Shown here: positions 25,701 through 38,442 of the stretch, piece after piece
Numbering within the stretch: position 1 is the stretch's first letter
Layout of the letters: the number at the start of each line of letters is the position of its first letter
DNA from: Plectrocnemia conspersa
Taxonomy: Eukaryota; Arthropoda; Insecta; Trichoptera; Polycentropodidae
Direction: 5' to 3'
Assembly (NCBI GenBank): GCA_009617715.1
Contig: VTFK01000036.1
Span: 868,001 to 932,000 of the forward strand
DNA: 64,000 nucleotides
Program-made: the position numbers and the translations under genes
The notes under the pieces: generated by a model
Databases searched by the model: none
What the model saw: the letters and a program-made list of their open reading frames with translations, nothing else
What the model was told of the DNA's origin: nothing

Positions 25701-28700
25701 AGGATCAAATTTATCCGGTGTGTAGTCTTTCGAAAACAGCTGCATTCCGATCACAGCAAATATGTATATAACGATAACTAATACGAACGTGAGATTACCT
25801 AACGCGCCGATCGTGGATATAATTATACTCAACAACACCTTCATGGTGGTCCACGATTGAGCTAATTTTAATACTCTTAACTGAAAATGATAAATCACAT
25901 CCATTAAACATTATAGTTTTATAAATTATTATTGGAAATAAAAATATGACTTACCAATCTAAGACCTCGCAATACGGACAGTCCGTCGACGAGTTCGAAT
26001 ATAAGATCTAGCAAACTAGCCGATACTATAATAAGATCAAATATATTCCATCCACACGCGAAGAAGTCTTTGCTCAGTGCCAAGACTTTTAGGAAGCACT
26101 CAAGTGTGAAGATGGATGTGAAGACCTGAAACGGACAATGGGTATTCATGAAACGTACCGTCGCTAAATCACGCCCGATCTTAATGAATCTTTTCGAGCA
26201 TACACGTATTTAGTTTTTAAACTCTTTCGTAGTTGTAACTTTAAAACATAAGTAAAAGGGTTAGGGTAATACGAACATTATTAGTCCATATACTATATTG
26301 TAGTATTTTTAATTTGAATGCTACAAAATTATAATTATACGAGTCTACATATTCAATAATTATATCGAATTGAAAAAATTAGCTACCTCTAATAAAAATA
26401 TAAATATCTGAGAACAAGATTTAAATAGGGTTTGATAGGTTCGGGGTTTTTACATTTATTTGGAAATAGTGCATGGAATATTATTTGATAAAAAATCAGT
26501 TTCTCTACTACTAACGGAATTAAAATATTTACAGGATAAATATTATAAAGGTAATACATATTTTTAAATAATATATATTTTATAGATATACATAGTTTAT
26601 ATACTTATATAGGTTGTATTATTTTTAATAAATATATCTGCTTAAACATCGTTTTTCAATATATATTAAAAATATATTGATATAAATAAATTGTAGGAGT
26701 AATATTTAAGAAAATAAAGAAATTCTTTATAAACATTTTTTTGCAATGAAAATACCGAAATAAAAAGTTAAATTCGTCATCAATAAACTTAAAACTGGAC
26801 CACTAATATGCGCTATGTTCTCATATTGTTAAATGTAACTTTGATATATTAGATCACCTTCTTCTAAAACAGTTGATGTCGTATTAAAAAAATATGACGA
26901 ATATTTATATATATGACGAATATTTTTATATAAAAAATATGAGGAATATTTATTTATTTTAAAAAATTGTGAGATTTGGGGGAAATAAATTTAATTCTGT
27001 TATATTTATTGATTTTTTTTATATATGAGCCGTTATAAATGAAAGTGGTTTAAGCATAATTTAAGATATATTTAATTTTTCTCATGATTTATTGAATATT
27101 AGTTTTGCTGTAAAACGGTACTGCACACAAAAGTAAATATTTTAACTAAAAGTGGTCTAAGTTCATCATAAAAATAAACAAAATTTGCATTGTAAAAAAG
27201 TCATAAATTTATTCTGTCGCGACTATCCTTGATTGTAGCGATTAAAAGTCGCAAAAGCTTAAAGTTTTTAATACTAATTGATTTATTTGTGAGTATTTTC
27301 TCGTTGGAGCTAAACAACGATTCAGTTGATATTCATAAACAGTCAAATCAAAATCTGTTTTTAGATCTAGTCACTTTTTTATGTTTTCAGATATTTTTTA
27401 AATTGTTCCACTTCTAATAAGTTCAGAAATACTGTCAAATATATTCGGTATTCAAATATTCCGATTAAAGTATATAGTAACATTTATTTTTCAAACAGCT
27501 GGAGATTTGGCAGCACTGTCACTAGATTTTTTTATGCATAAGCACATTTAACCGACTTTATAAGTACTTATATTTGTATAATATAGCGATTATCGTTGGT
27601 TTAGATCATTTAAAAAGTGCATTTGTAAGTGGACCTAATCCGGTAAAAATTGTATTCGTCACGTGCGCTCGTATGTCAGCCTAGCAAATAAAATTATTCT
27701 GTGTGTCGTAAATATTATAAAATTTGTATTTATAAATTTCGTCTATCGTTAGGTATAGTACAATTTAAATGAAACAGATATTTTTTAAAAGAAGAAAAGT
27801 TTGACAAATAATACTTATTTTTCTTCTACAGATACACATACGTTATGCATCTGTATTTATTATTAATTATAAATATATCATGGTTTTTCAATGTATTTTA
27901 AAATCAATAAATTTAAAGTATATGAATATTAATTAACTGTATTATTGAAGAAAATGTAGAGATCATTTATAATATTTTTTTTTTTGCAATGTTTTATAAA
28001 ATGCAAATATTAAGATTAGATTTAGTGTTTTTAAAATGTTTTTTATCTTACATTTTAAGGAATACAATATTGTAGATTTATATTCATAAATAACGGTAAA
28101 TATATTTCCTAATATTTATTTTAATTGTAACGATTAAAGTCAATATTAAGACAAATATATATTTTTTTAAATATAAAAATAGTTTTTAAACACAATAAAT
28201 AGAAATATATGACTTAGTCCACTATCAAAATCACTGGCACATATTAAGGCAAAAATAAAATAATGTCTTGATTTTTTAAAGAGGAATCAATGCTTTAAAT
28301 TTAAGCTATTTAGAATCATATCTTTACATATTGGTAAATAAGAATAAGGTCGATTCAATTTGATCATCCATATTCGTGACTAGTATTGCTATTTAAAGCA
28401 TCCAACTTAGTTATTGCATAACTAAAATGGCAGGGAATAATCATTATCATATTAACTGGAAATAACATCGTAGCTATGCAATACATTTAATAATCAATAG
28501 TAGAGTTGTACAGCTAATTCACTGATTGTCGAAATCTTACAAATGGATATGTATAAAAACATTATTTTTATAGTGATTTATGTACCTAAAAAAGTTAAAT
28601 GATATATTAAATCATAATATCTCGTGATCTGTTAATGTTATATAAAAAATAATAACCTTGAAATAAATCACGAGATATTGGCTTTTTATAAATCAATTAT

Positions 28701-31700
28701 TTAGATATCTTGTTGAAGTAGTAGCACAAATCTGCGCCACTTTCACATGCATCGCATGCAGTTAATCGTGCAACTACCATGATAAAAGTTTCATTCTCCC
28801 TTAGTTTTATTCTCTTACCCCATCTAGAAGTTGTCGAGTTATTTCGATTTTTTATACATATAGTTATAAAAACTTACTTTATTGCCTATATCTAACGCTT
28901 GGCGTATATTCTCGCTCATCCCGTGGTGTTCCAACGCCAGGAACAGCGTGTTCAGAACAATGCAGGTCGTGATGAACAGTTCAAAGAGCGGATCTCTCAC
29001 GATCTTGTACATGCAGTTTTGAAACTGCAGCCACCCCTCGTAGTCGATGCAGCAGGTGATGCACTTATCGCAATTCCTATCCGGCAAATCGTCTGCGAAA
29101 GCACAAGAGAAGTGACAATGTTAATGTAGAGCATGACAATGGCACACTATGAAGCAACATCTATTGGGGATTCGTCGATGGTCTTAAATTAAAACATTAG
29201 ATAATCATGCAGAATGCACACATTGACATTTGATTATAACGGTGCTGGTTTATTTGGTGTTGTATTGTATTGTATTGTACGTGACGTCACATTTATTTAA
29301 CAATTTTATTCGTTGCTTGGTTCAATATAGTATATATTTTAAGCAAAATGTTTTTAGAGTTACATCTTTTTATAAAGGCTAAAAATGACATAAATAAAAA
29401 GCCAAATGGTAAATATTTTTGAAATTACCAAGAAAATATTAACATATTTTTTTCAAAATCAAAAGAGTTACAATATACTAATATTATCGTGTTTTTTTAA
29501 AGAGGAATTATTGCACCACACAGCACTTAAATATAGGAGTGAAAGTAATCCGCAAATATTTGCATATATAACGCTGTTCCGGCTAAGGAAAATCGTTATA
29601 AAAAACTTTCTCTCTAATATAAAAAGTATTTTTAATGTATTTGTGTGATGCTGCGAACGTTGAGAATGGAACAGAGCATTTCTGCCTGAATTAATTAAAA
29701 AATAATGAGTCAGAATAATCCGTGATTGTTTCACATATTAAACGCTTATCTCAAAACCATAATCTTTTTGTCAAGAATAAGTAGTATTTGTTCTGTTTTG
29801 AATTTTAAAACTATTTTATGAGCATTTAAGTTGGATTAGAAAATCAAGGGATTTTTTCTGGGTTATAAAATTTAGATATTTTTAAGATTTAGAATGTATG
29901 AAAAATTTTTTTACGTGAATTTATAAAGCATATTTGTAGCAGATTCCTAATCAATTTTACGTAATTCCTAAAAAATAAATATTTCCCTATTAATTTTGGC
30001 ATTAAGATAAGATGTAAAATAACGTAGTATTTTCTAGGACTCATTTTTAGACTCTAATATAAAAAATAATACGTTTAAAATTAATTTTTATGAGGAGTTT
30101 CATTGTAAAATATTTTTGTCATAAAGATAAGATAACTCTATGCATATGTAAAAAAATATGTATTTTTTTCTTGGAACTTTTATTTTGATAAGTTGCTAAA
30201 AAATCATTGTAAAATAAATTAAAATAATATTTACACTGTAAAATAGTTTATATTTTTGTCACAGAGAGAAAATAACGTGTTTTTTCTAAGAATCGTTTTT
30301 AAATACTTGATTTGATATGACATTAATAAAACATTTTCAAATTAATTTTTACTACAAATTTTTACACAAAGGTATGATTTGTAACATATTTTTTCATATG
30401 ACCCGTATTTAGGATTTTGAAATTAGAAAATCATTTTAAATTTTGAAATATATTTGCCACGAAGATAAGATAATTATGTTGAATGACTTATTTTCCTATG
30501 ACTCGTTTTTAGACATTTTACTATTTTAAAATTATTTTTGCCACAACGATATGATTACTGACCCTGTTTTAATATGACACAAAATTATTATTTTAAAATA
30601 TATTTTTTTTTATGATTTTACTATATAAGATTTATGAACAAAGATAAGATAACACGATTTATATTTAAAATAATATTTTTTTCATGGTCTTGTTTTTAGA
30701 CTATTTTATTTTTGATATAATATTATATAAAACAAGTATTTTTAATTTGAGTTACACTGTATTAGATTTAGCTTCAAAGATAAAATAACTAGATTTATAT
30801 GTAAGATAACGTATTTTCCCCTAGGACTCGATTTTAGATAATTTTTTTTTGATTTGAGACTAAAAAGTCTTTGTTAATTTGTAGGTATTACTATTTACAC
30901 TATACAATATTTTTGCCACAAAGAAAAGATATTTTTATTTATTTAAAAAATAATAATTATTTTTTCAATAAGCAAATTTAGTTTTGTTGATTTTAAGTAC
31001 ATTTTTATTAATGCTTTAATGTAATTTAAGTCTGTAGTAAGATATGTAGTATATATCTACTTATATTAGTATATTTTTTTAGCATGTATCTTTTCTTGCA
31101 ATTAGCGATTTTTGCTTAACCTTTTGATTGCTAAAATCCGATACATCAGTTTTTTATACATTTGAGAGAATTTTTGGATCGCGTTTCATCATTGAAAAAA
31201 TAAATATTATATGCTTCAGTGGCATATATCATTTTTTCATGTCATATGTTTGTATATATCGATATTTAAATAGTAATACTTTAAAGTTTGGCAAATGAGG
31301 AGTTAATGGCAAAATGTATTATAATTATTTAAATCAGCAATAACATAGGGGTAAATTTATAGTAGGGCACATAAAATCAATTGTAAAAAAATAATCTCGA
31401 TATTTCTTGGGCTTGGGCTTTCCCTATCATTGAGTTTTTTCCAGTTAACTTTTTGTTTATGTCGGCCTTTATAAATAGAAGCATTTAGTATGATTATGAC
31501 GTCACATTAGCGTTGCGTTTCGCGTTTGCGATTTAACTGTAACTCCATATAAACCAGCACAATAACATTTACAACCGTCGGATCATGCGACCGACCTTAG
31601 GACGGACCCATGATCATCGATCATTGAAGGTTTTGAATATTGCGAAAGACGTCAAGCACATCGTTTTATATAATGTATAAAATGTTGTTTCATGAGTATA

Positions 31701-34700
31701 AATGTATTTTTATCATATATACATATAATAATATATAATATAATAATTTTGGTACGATTTGATTTGACAACGTGGAAGTGTCGGGTGAAGATTCAGAGTG
31801 CAACAATACAAGTGTAAGATATATAATATACAAGAAGGAAAGATAGAAGATATTTACAACAACAGCACCGTCTTTTGGGCGTCTTTTTTTGGTGGTGAGC
31901 AGTGGCAAACGCCCAGAGGCAGTGCTGCAAAGAAGAATATACAACAGAGACAGAGAGGGAGAACACCAAGAGCATGCTTGACACAGGCAGCGGCAGTCTG
32001 TTTTTATTCTTTCAACTCAAAGTCGTCGGTACACGTCTGACACCATAGTGGATGTGTGTACTTACCGTCGAAGTAGGAGATATATATATCGTCAATCGGC
32101 TTTGCTTGTAAACCTCCGCTGGTGCACAAGTCAATCGAGGGCAGCGGCAGCCTCCCCTGCTGCATCTCAGGCCTCTGGTACGGCCAGTCCGCCCCTGATG
32201 ATCATTTTTTACATGTTTTTTTGGTTTTTGTTGCAAGGAAATATGTGCCGTAGTCATTGCGCTCAAGCGGAAGCGTGGCGTAAACTATGTATTAATGATG
32301 ATCTGGTAAAACAATGTGAAGATCACCTCGGTTGATGCTCTCTTGATGCGTCAATCAAGCATCATGCCAAATGTTTGATGGTTTAATGAGATGTATCAAC
32401 TCAGAACGCTATACACATGCAAATGACTCGCCCTTTTTCCTTGGTATATTTGGCATATAAACATATAGACACGTCTGTAAAATCATGGAACTAAATTTTT
32501 CTGAATCATTATGATAACATCAGAAAATCTTCAGCTCCATGATTATTTTAAATAAAAATTAAAAATATTTGTAGAATAATTAGAAGTTTGGAAATATTAA
32601 AAATATTCAAGCATGCTTGCTTTAACGTAAGTCACATACACGATGGATCAAAACATATTTTGTACATGCTAATATCTCAATAATGATATAACAAATTTAA
32701 TGTTAAGCTTTTCTCACATTTCATTTATGTTGTAATATATTTTAGAATGTACGTATTTATTAAAATATTCATCAGTGTTACTAAATAAAATTATGCATAT
32801 TTTAACGATGACCGGTTAAATTTTTAACCTCAATGTAATATTTATTATCTACAATTTTGGGTACTATCCAGATCACTACCAATAAACTGCTTCTGCAAAT
32901 TTTGAATCACTACCTAAATTAGTCACGACGCTATTATTTTTACTACAACCGAATAAATGGTATCCATATAACAAATACATTACACGAATGTTCCTATTTT
33001 TTTAATTTACAGAATAAAATATATATCTTTATAATGAATCACGATACACCTAATTATATTTAATAAAACGGCTTACTATGTTTTTTTTTTAGTTAAAAAG
33101 GTAAATATCGGCATATTTTTTGTAACAAGTATTAAAAAATATGCCGGGACCACATGAAATCGCTGCGACGAAATTAGTCGCAAAGGACCATTTATTTATG
33201 TCTCTTAGATCATCCAAGAAACGACATTTTTTCTCGTCGGCGATATACAAAACAATATTGCGTATCATTAAAAACATGACAAAATAATTGGGTTGGTGTC
33301 TAAATATTTCCACACTGAACTGCCAATAAAACCCAAGATTTTATATTGTATAAGATGACCACGTTAATAAATTAAATTAAATGGTAATCAAAATTTCTCA
33401 AAATTAGTGAAACAAGATCTTCATTAGATCATAAAAATGAGTCTGGTTCCGCCCCGAATCGCCGAATTGCCGTTAAACATCCCCAAATGGCCCAAAGGCC
33501 GTACTAAAATCACTTTTGACAGACACTCCAGTCATGAGCTTTATCCAAAATTCAGACTTAATTTGTACCAAGCGGAATCGATTTGAACTCCGTAGTTTTA
33601 CATACTAGCCGTCAAACAGGTATTTGAATACCAGAGCTCAACCCGACCTACAAGATAACCAACGAGACTATGCGACAAGTACGTATACTAATAATTTCAC
33701 AAATTGTAAGGCTAAATTTCACACTTTTAGGTTAAAATTTATAAGAAAATGTTTTAGGTAAAAATTAAAAATTTTAAACAATGTGAAATTGTTTTATAGT
33801 AATTTTGGCAATTTTTATTAAAAAAACCGTTGGTTAAAAAACTCATATTTTGGGTGATGAATAAAAATATTTATAAAAGTAACGCCTTAATAATACATTT
33901 AAGTGACTTTCGTTTATATTTTCGTAAAATAAAAATAAAGAATATTTCTTTATCACTGAAAATTCCAATAGCAATATTTTGACTTAAGAAAGGCTAACTA
34001 TTCATAAGATTAAACAAATACTTTATAAAATACTTCCCTATTGCAAAAGTTGCTCTGTGCAACTATTTTAACCTCATTCTAAAAAATACAATTTTGTCAT
34101 TTTCTTTAAGTAAAATAAAAATATAATGAAAGTATTCAAAAAAGTGCATCACAACAAAGTAAGACCCATAATTTTAATTTAGATTGTCGGGACCACTTAT
34201 AATAGTTGCGAGTCAATTAGTCGTGAAAGACACGTTAAAAGGGTCGCATAAAAGTAATTGATTTGTATTTTATGGATCTTCTAAGAAATGATTTGTTTAT
34301 TTTTTGTCAGCGTTAATAAGCAGTACTGTGTAACAATTACGTTCCATTACCACTTGACAACAAACGATAAGGTCATTGCCAATTGAACAGGTACCACTTA
34401 AAATAGGATAAATATTTTGTAAGCCGCTAACGAAGGAATAAAAAATATTATTTAAATAATATTAAATGATTTGTCTAAGTATACTAGGAACTACTCAATA
34501 ATAAATTGTTAGTAATAAGTAAAACAATATGTCAGGTATAAATAAAATAAAGTTCATAAGAGTTAAACTTACAATTAGGTATTAATATTTTGCTTTATAA
34601 TACATACGTACATTCTAAATATATATTTTATACGTCAACGTTTAAATTGATTTATTTTTGGGATTTAGGGACCTGAGTAAAAAAGTAACTTGATTTGGGT

Positions 34701-37700
34701 TCAAGCAAAGGGTTTTACCGTTTGCCTGATATCAACTTCGAACTAATTCCTTTGGGTGATCCAAATCCGACGTTGAATATAGGCAAATATAAAATTCAGG
34801 CCAAATTAGCTTTGAACAAAAGTAAATAAAGTTAAAAATAAAAATCAACATCAGACGTGTCTAGATTTTTATATGAATTATAATATTAAATTGTTTTATT
34901 CTAAACTTAATTCTAGTAATTAGCTTAATATTAGTAAATCGTCAATTTAACTTTATAGACTTTTATTTATTGTTTTCTTTATAGAATGATATGATATGGC
35001 GAAGCTTAAGCAAGCGCGTAGAAGAGAAAGAAAGTCCATTTGGAAAATAGATTTAATTACAAAGAATAAAGAAAAATCGAAATTACTAATAGTATAAAAC
35101 AGTTTTTTTCATACATATAATATATACAAATTTCACATTGTGTATATATTATATATACAATAAAAAGTATATTACGCACGCTTCTACTTTTTATTTAGAG
35201 TTCAATTATATAAAATATTAAAACTACGACTTAATATTAGTTTAAATTATGTTTTTTTTTAATATGTATCACATATTTATTTATTTACACGCCGGTTTAA
35301 TCATCTAGTTCTCAGTTGTAACGAGATATGTTTAAACGTATCTACGAGTGCAATCTTTTTATACTAGAATGTGTTATAGTATATTTATAACGTTGCTCGT
35401 GAAGCTGCGATTATTGGTAGCTTTATTCACGAGTTCTAAACTCGAAATCTGCTTTCGTTGTTAATCTAGATAATCTTGTTGGGGGTGTAAGGTGTTCGGA
35501 ATTGAATTGAATGTGCAAAGTGTGTGTGTCGTCCTGTGTATTTATATTAGATCATAAATTCTCCATCTGTGTGTGGGGGTAGACGTCTGGTGCGATGGTG
35601 TTCCAATTGTGCAACCATAACCGTACCGCTTTCGGAATCTTACCCAAGACGACGATCTGGGAAAGGTAATCGGGATGAAGTGTGTAAGTGGAATGAGCGT
35701 GCCGTACTCTCCGAGCTTGGGGTATGCCATTGCATTTGATCACTCGCATCGATCTGGGTGACAGCGCCACCGTGACTGGGGTGGATTCAGCCCTCTGGAG
35801 CTAGAAATCACAAATATACATTGGTATGAGTTGGTTTACAAGATTAGTTTTGAAGGCAAAAAATACACAGAGTAAGAAAATATTTTTATTACATCGCACA
35901 ATAATATGCATGATTTACATATATATTTAAAGCCAATGATCGAATAAATATTGTACTGTGGGGTTTCACCCACATGCACAATTTATTTTAACGACCTTTA
36001 CAAGCAAACGAAGAGATATATCAAAAGTTTCAAAAATTCAGCCACACATTAATTTTATACAACAATGGCAAAGAGATCTTGTGACCAAACAATTTCTTTA
36101 CTACACATGAAAAAGTATAATTTTACTAGAACCTGCCAGATTAATTATAGTTTGATTGGTAAAAATATATATCTACCGGTGAAAATATATTCTGATGTGA
36201 TTTCACTGAAATGACGTATTTTAAAAAATATTTTTGGAATAGATTCTGAACTGTTTGTTTTTAGATTTTCTTTAGAGGATAACACAAGAATTTCTGGTTG
36301 ATAATCAGGGATGTTATTTCACATTTTTCAAAAGTTGCACATTCAATGGTCTAGCCATTGAACATTTTTAATATTTGATGGCTGTGCTTTTGATTTCTTT
36401 GTATATTTGATGTCTGCTAACATTTGTCTTAAGCAATTTTTAATGTGTTAAGTCTGTGTTCGAATTTAAATTAATTTCTAATTAATATTTGTTTATCATT
36501 TGACAGAATCGTACATATTTTACACATAAATATATATATTTATTTAATGCTAAATATTTTTTAATGCACACACAATTTTACCCATTTCGATGCTACAGAC
36601 GTCAATTGACGTCAACATAATATGTTCCACAGTGCTAAGGACGTCTACTGACGTTAACCGTTTTTTTGACCGTTTTATGTGACTTATGAAGGGCAAATTG
36701 AAAAGAATAATTTAATAAAATATATTGCCAACCCTTGAGAAAAGTAAAATTTTAAAATATAAGATTTTGGTTTTAAATATTGGTTTTTATATTTGTTATA
36801 ACGCTCGAATACGAACTATGCGCATCAGTGATTCCATCAGGCGCGTACGGTCAGATATATTCCCTTTCGCTCGCTCACGTGTTAGGTGACGAGAGTGAGT
36901 AAGAAGAACTGGGCGTGCGGAACGCATCTAACGCACGCCCAATCTCTCACTCACTCTCGTCACTTAACACGCGAGCGAGCGAAAGGGATGTATCTGACCA
37001 TAGCGCCTGGTTGCCACATGTAAAAACTCATGGATCGCTAGAAATTGTTAATTTTTTTTATATATATATAGTTTAGTTTTAATCACACGTGTTTGCAATA
37101 AAGTTTTAAGAAATTCAATGAAAATTTAATAGTTTTTCCTTTGTTGTGATCGTTGCGTTTCTGTTTTTTTGATAGTTTTAGGATTTTTAAAATTGTTTTA
37201 ACTTATAATTGTATATATTTTTAAAAGTGGCTTTTTATATTGTTAAAATTATTTTTTCTTAAAATGAAAGGCAGTTTTGTGATATGTTTATTTTGATATA
37301 TTAATTTAAAAAAAATTAGATTGTTCGAAAAATGACTATTGGGAAAAAGTAAAATAAATAATAGTATTTTAAAATTATTTATTAGTCGCCTATCATATGT
37401 ATTAAGTGATAGCATTTTCAGATGAAATTTCATATAACAAACACAAACAATAAAATAACTTTATTATAAAAAAAATGTTACGTGCAATAAATAAATTCAC
37501 TATATGGCAGCACTGAGCAGCAAAGAAATTAGGAAAATATTATAAATAGATATTTTAAATATTTTTTAATGTATATTTCGCATAAAATATGTCACAACAG
37601 TGGTAATTTTTATATTAAAAACCCGAAAATACTTATAACCAATTGTCCAGAAGCAAATAAAAAATAAAAATAATCAACACCTCAAGTGGTATGTGGATCC

Positions 37701-38403
37701 CATATTAACAACCCATGATTATACAGGATTCATTTGTAACAGTTGACAACGTCATACCTGAACCAAGCTGTGTGCTTGCTGTTGATCCTCCGACGGCTGG
37801 TCAGGTTCTTCGTGATCGTCCACGACACCTGAGTCATCAAGCGAAGATTCTCGATTGTTATCAGAACCACTCGCTTGTCGACTTCCGGCGCCAAGTTGAC
37901 CTCTATACGGAGGCACTGTAAATACAACAGTACATTTCGGTTATTATTTAAAACATATATTTGGATTATGTTTCTAATATTCTATAGTCAATGAAACGCC
38001 CGTTTCAATGACGGACTCATAACACAATAATTCAAGATCATTTGTAACGGTTGAATTAATCAAGAGGCTCACCTAGTGCGTTTCCCGGATGCAATTTACC
38101 CTGTTGCAATTGAAGAGTCCTCGGCGGCGGTGGGGGAGCTCTACCCTTAGGAGAGCAAGTGCTATGACGAGGCGAGGGACTTGGGCTGGGCGTCACCGAC
38201 CTGGGAAACAAACACAATTTTACCAGATAGCATTTTATTTGTTTGCGCCGGATTAATTCCGCTGAGCATTTTTCACGAGATGAAGAAAACAAAGGGCGAG
38301 ATCGAAACACAAATTGGGCGTTGTTTTTTTGGGGTGCCTATCGTCCTATTTTATGGAAGGCAGACAACTTTATTAATCTGTTGTTTTCGGATTGTTCAAA
38401 TTA

Positions 38404-38442
<39 letters not shown>

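Larger units (their letters stand above)
32195..35643. other. NaCP60E intron with dispersed repeats
   Basis: A 3.4-kb intron. It contains a related repeat pair (33140-33270 and 34186-34340) and a tRNA-like, B-box-bearing segment at about 33560-33640. A GGTTCCGCCCCGAATCG block at 33447-33463 is shared with 52631-52647. No exon was seen. Confidence 0.6.
35801..37757. other. NaCP60E intron with repeats and a foldback MITE
   Basis: A 2-kb intron. It holds a reversed ACTAGT-rich repeat (36110-36215), a pair of CRE-like palindromic motifs (36598-36655) and the best copy of the foldback MITE (36838-37009). No exon was seen. Confidence 0.65.

Noticed and set aside
31690..32040. Extra exons next to the 32066-32194 channel exon
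   Set aside because: Open frames on both strands, no domain, and the phases of the neighbouring channel exons already match without them.
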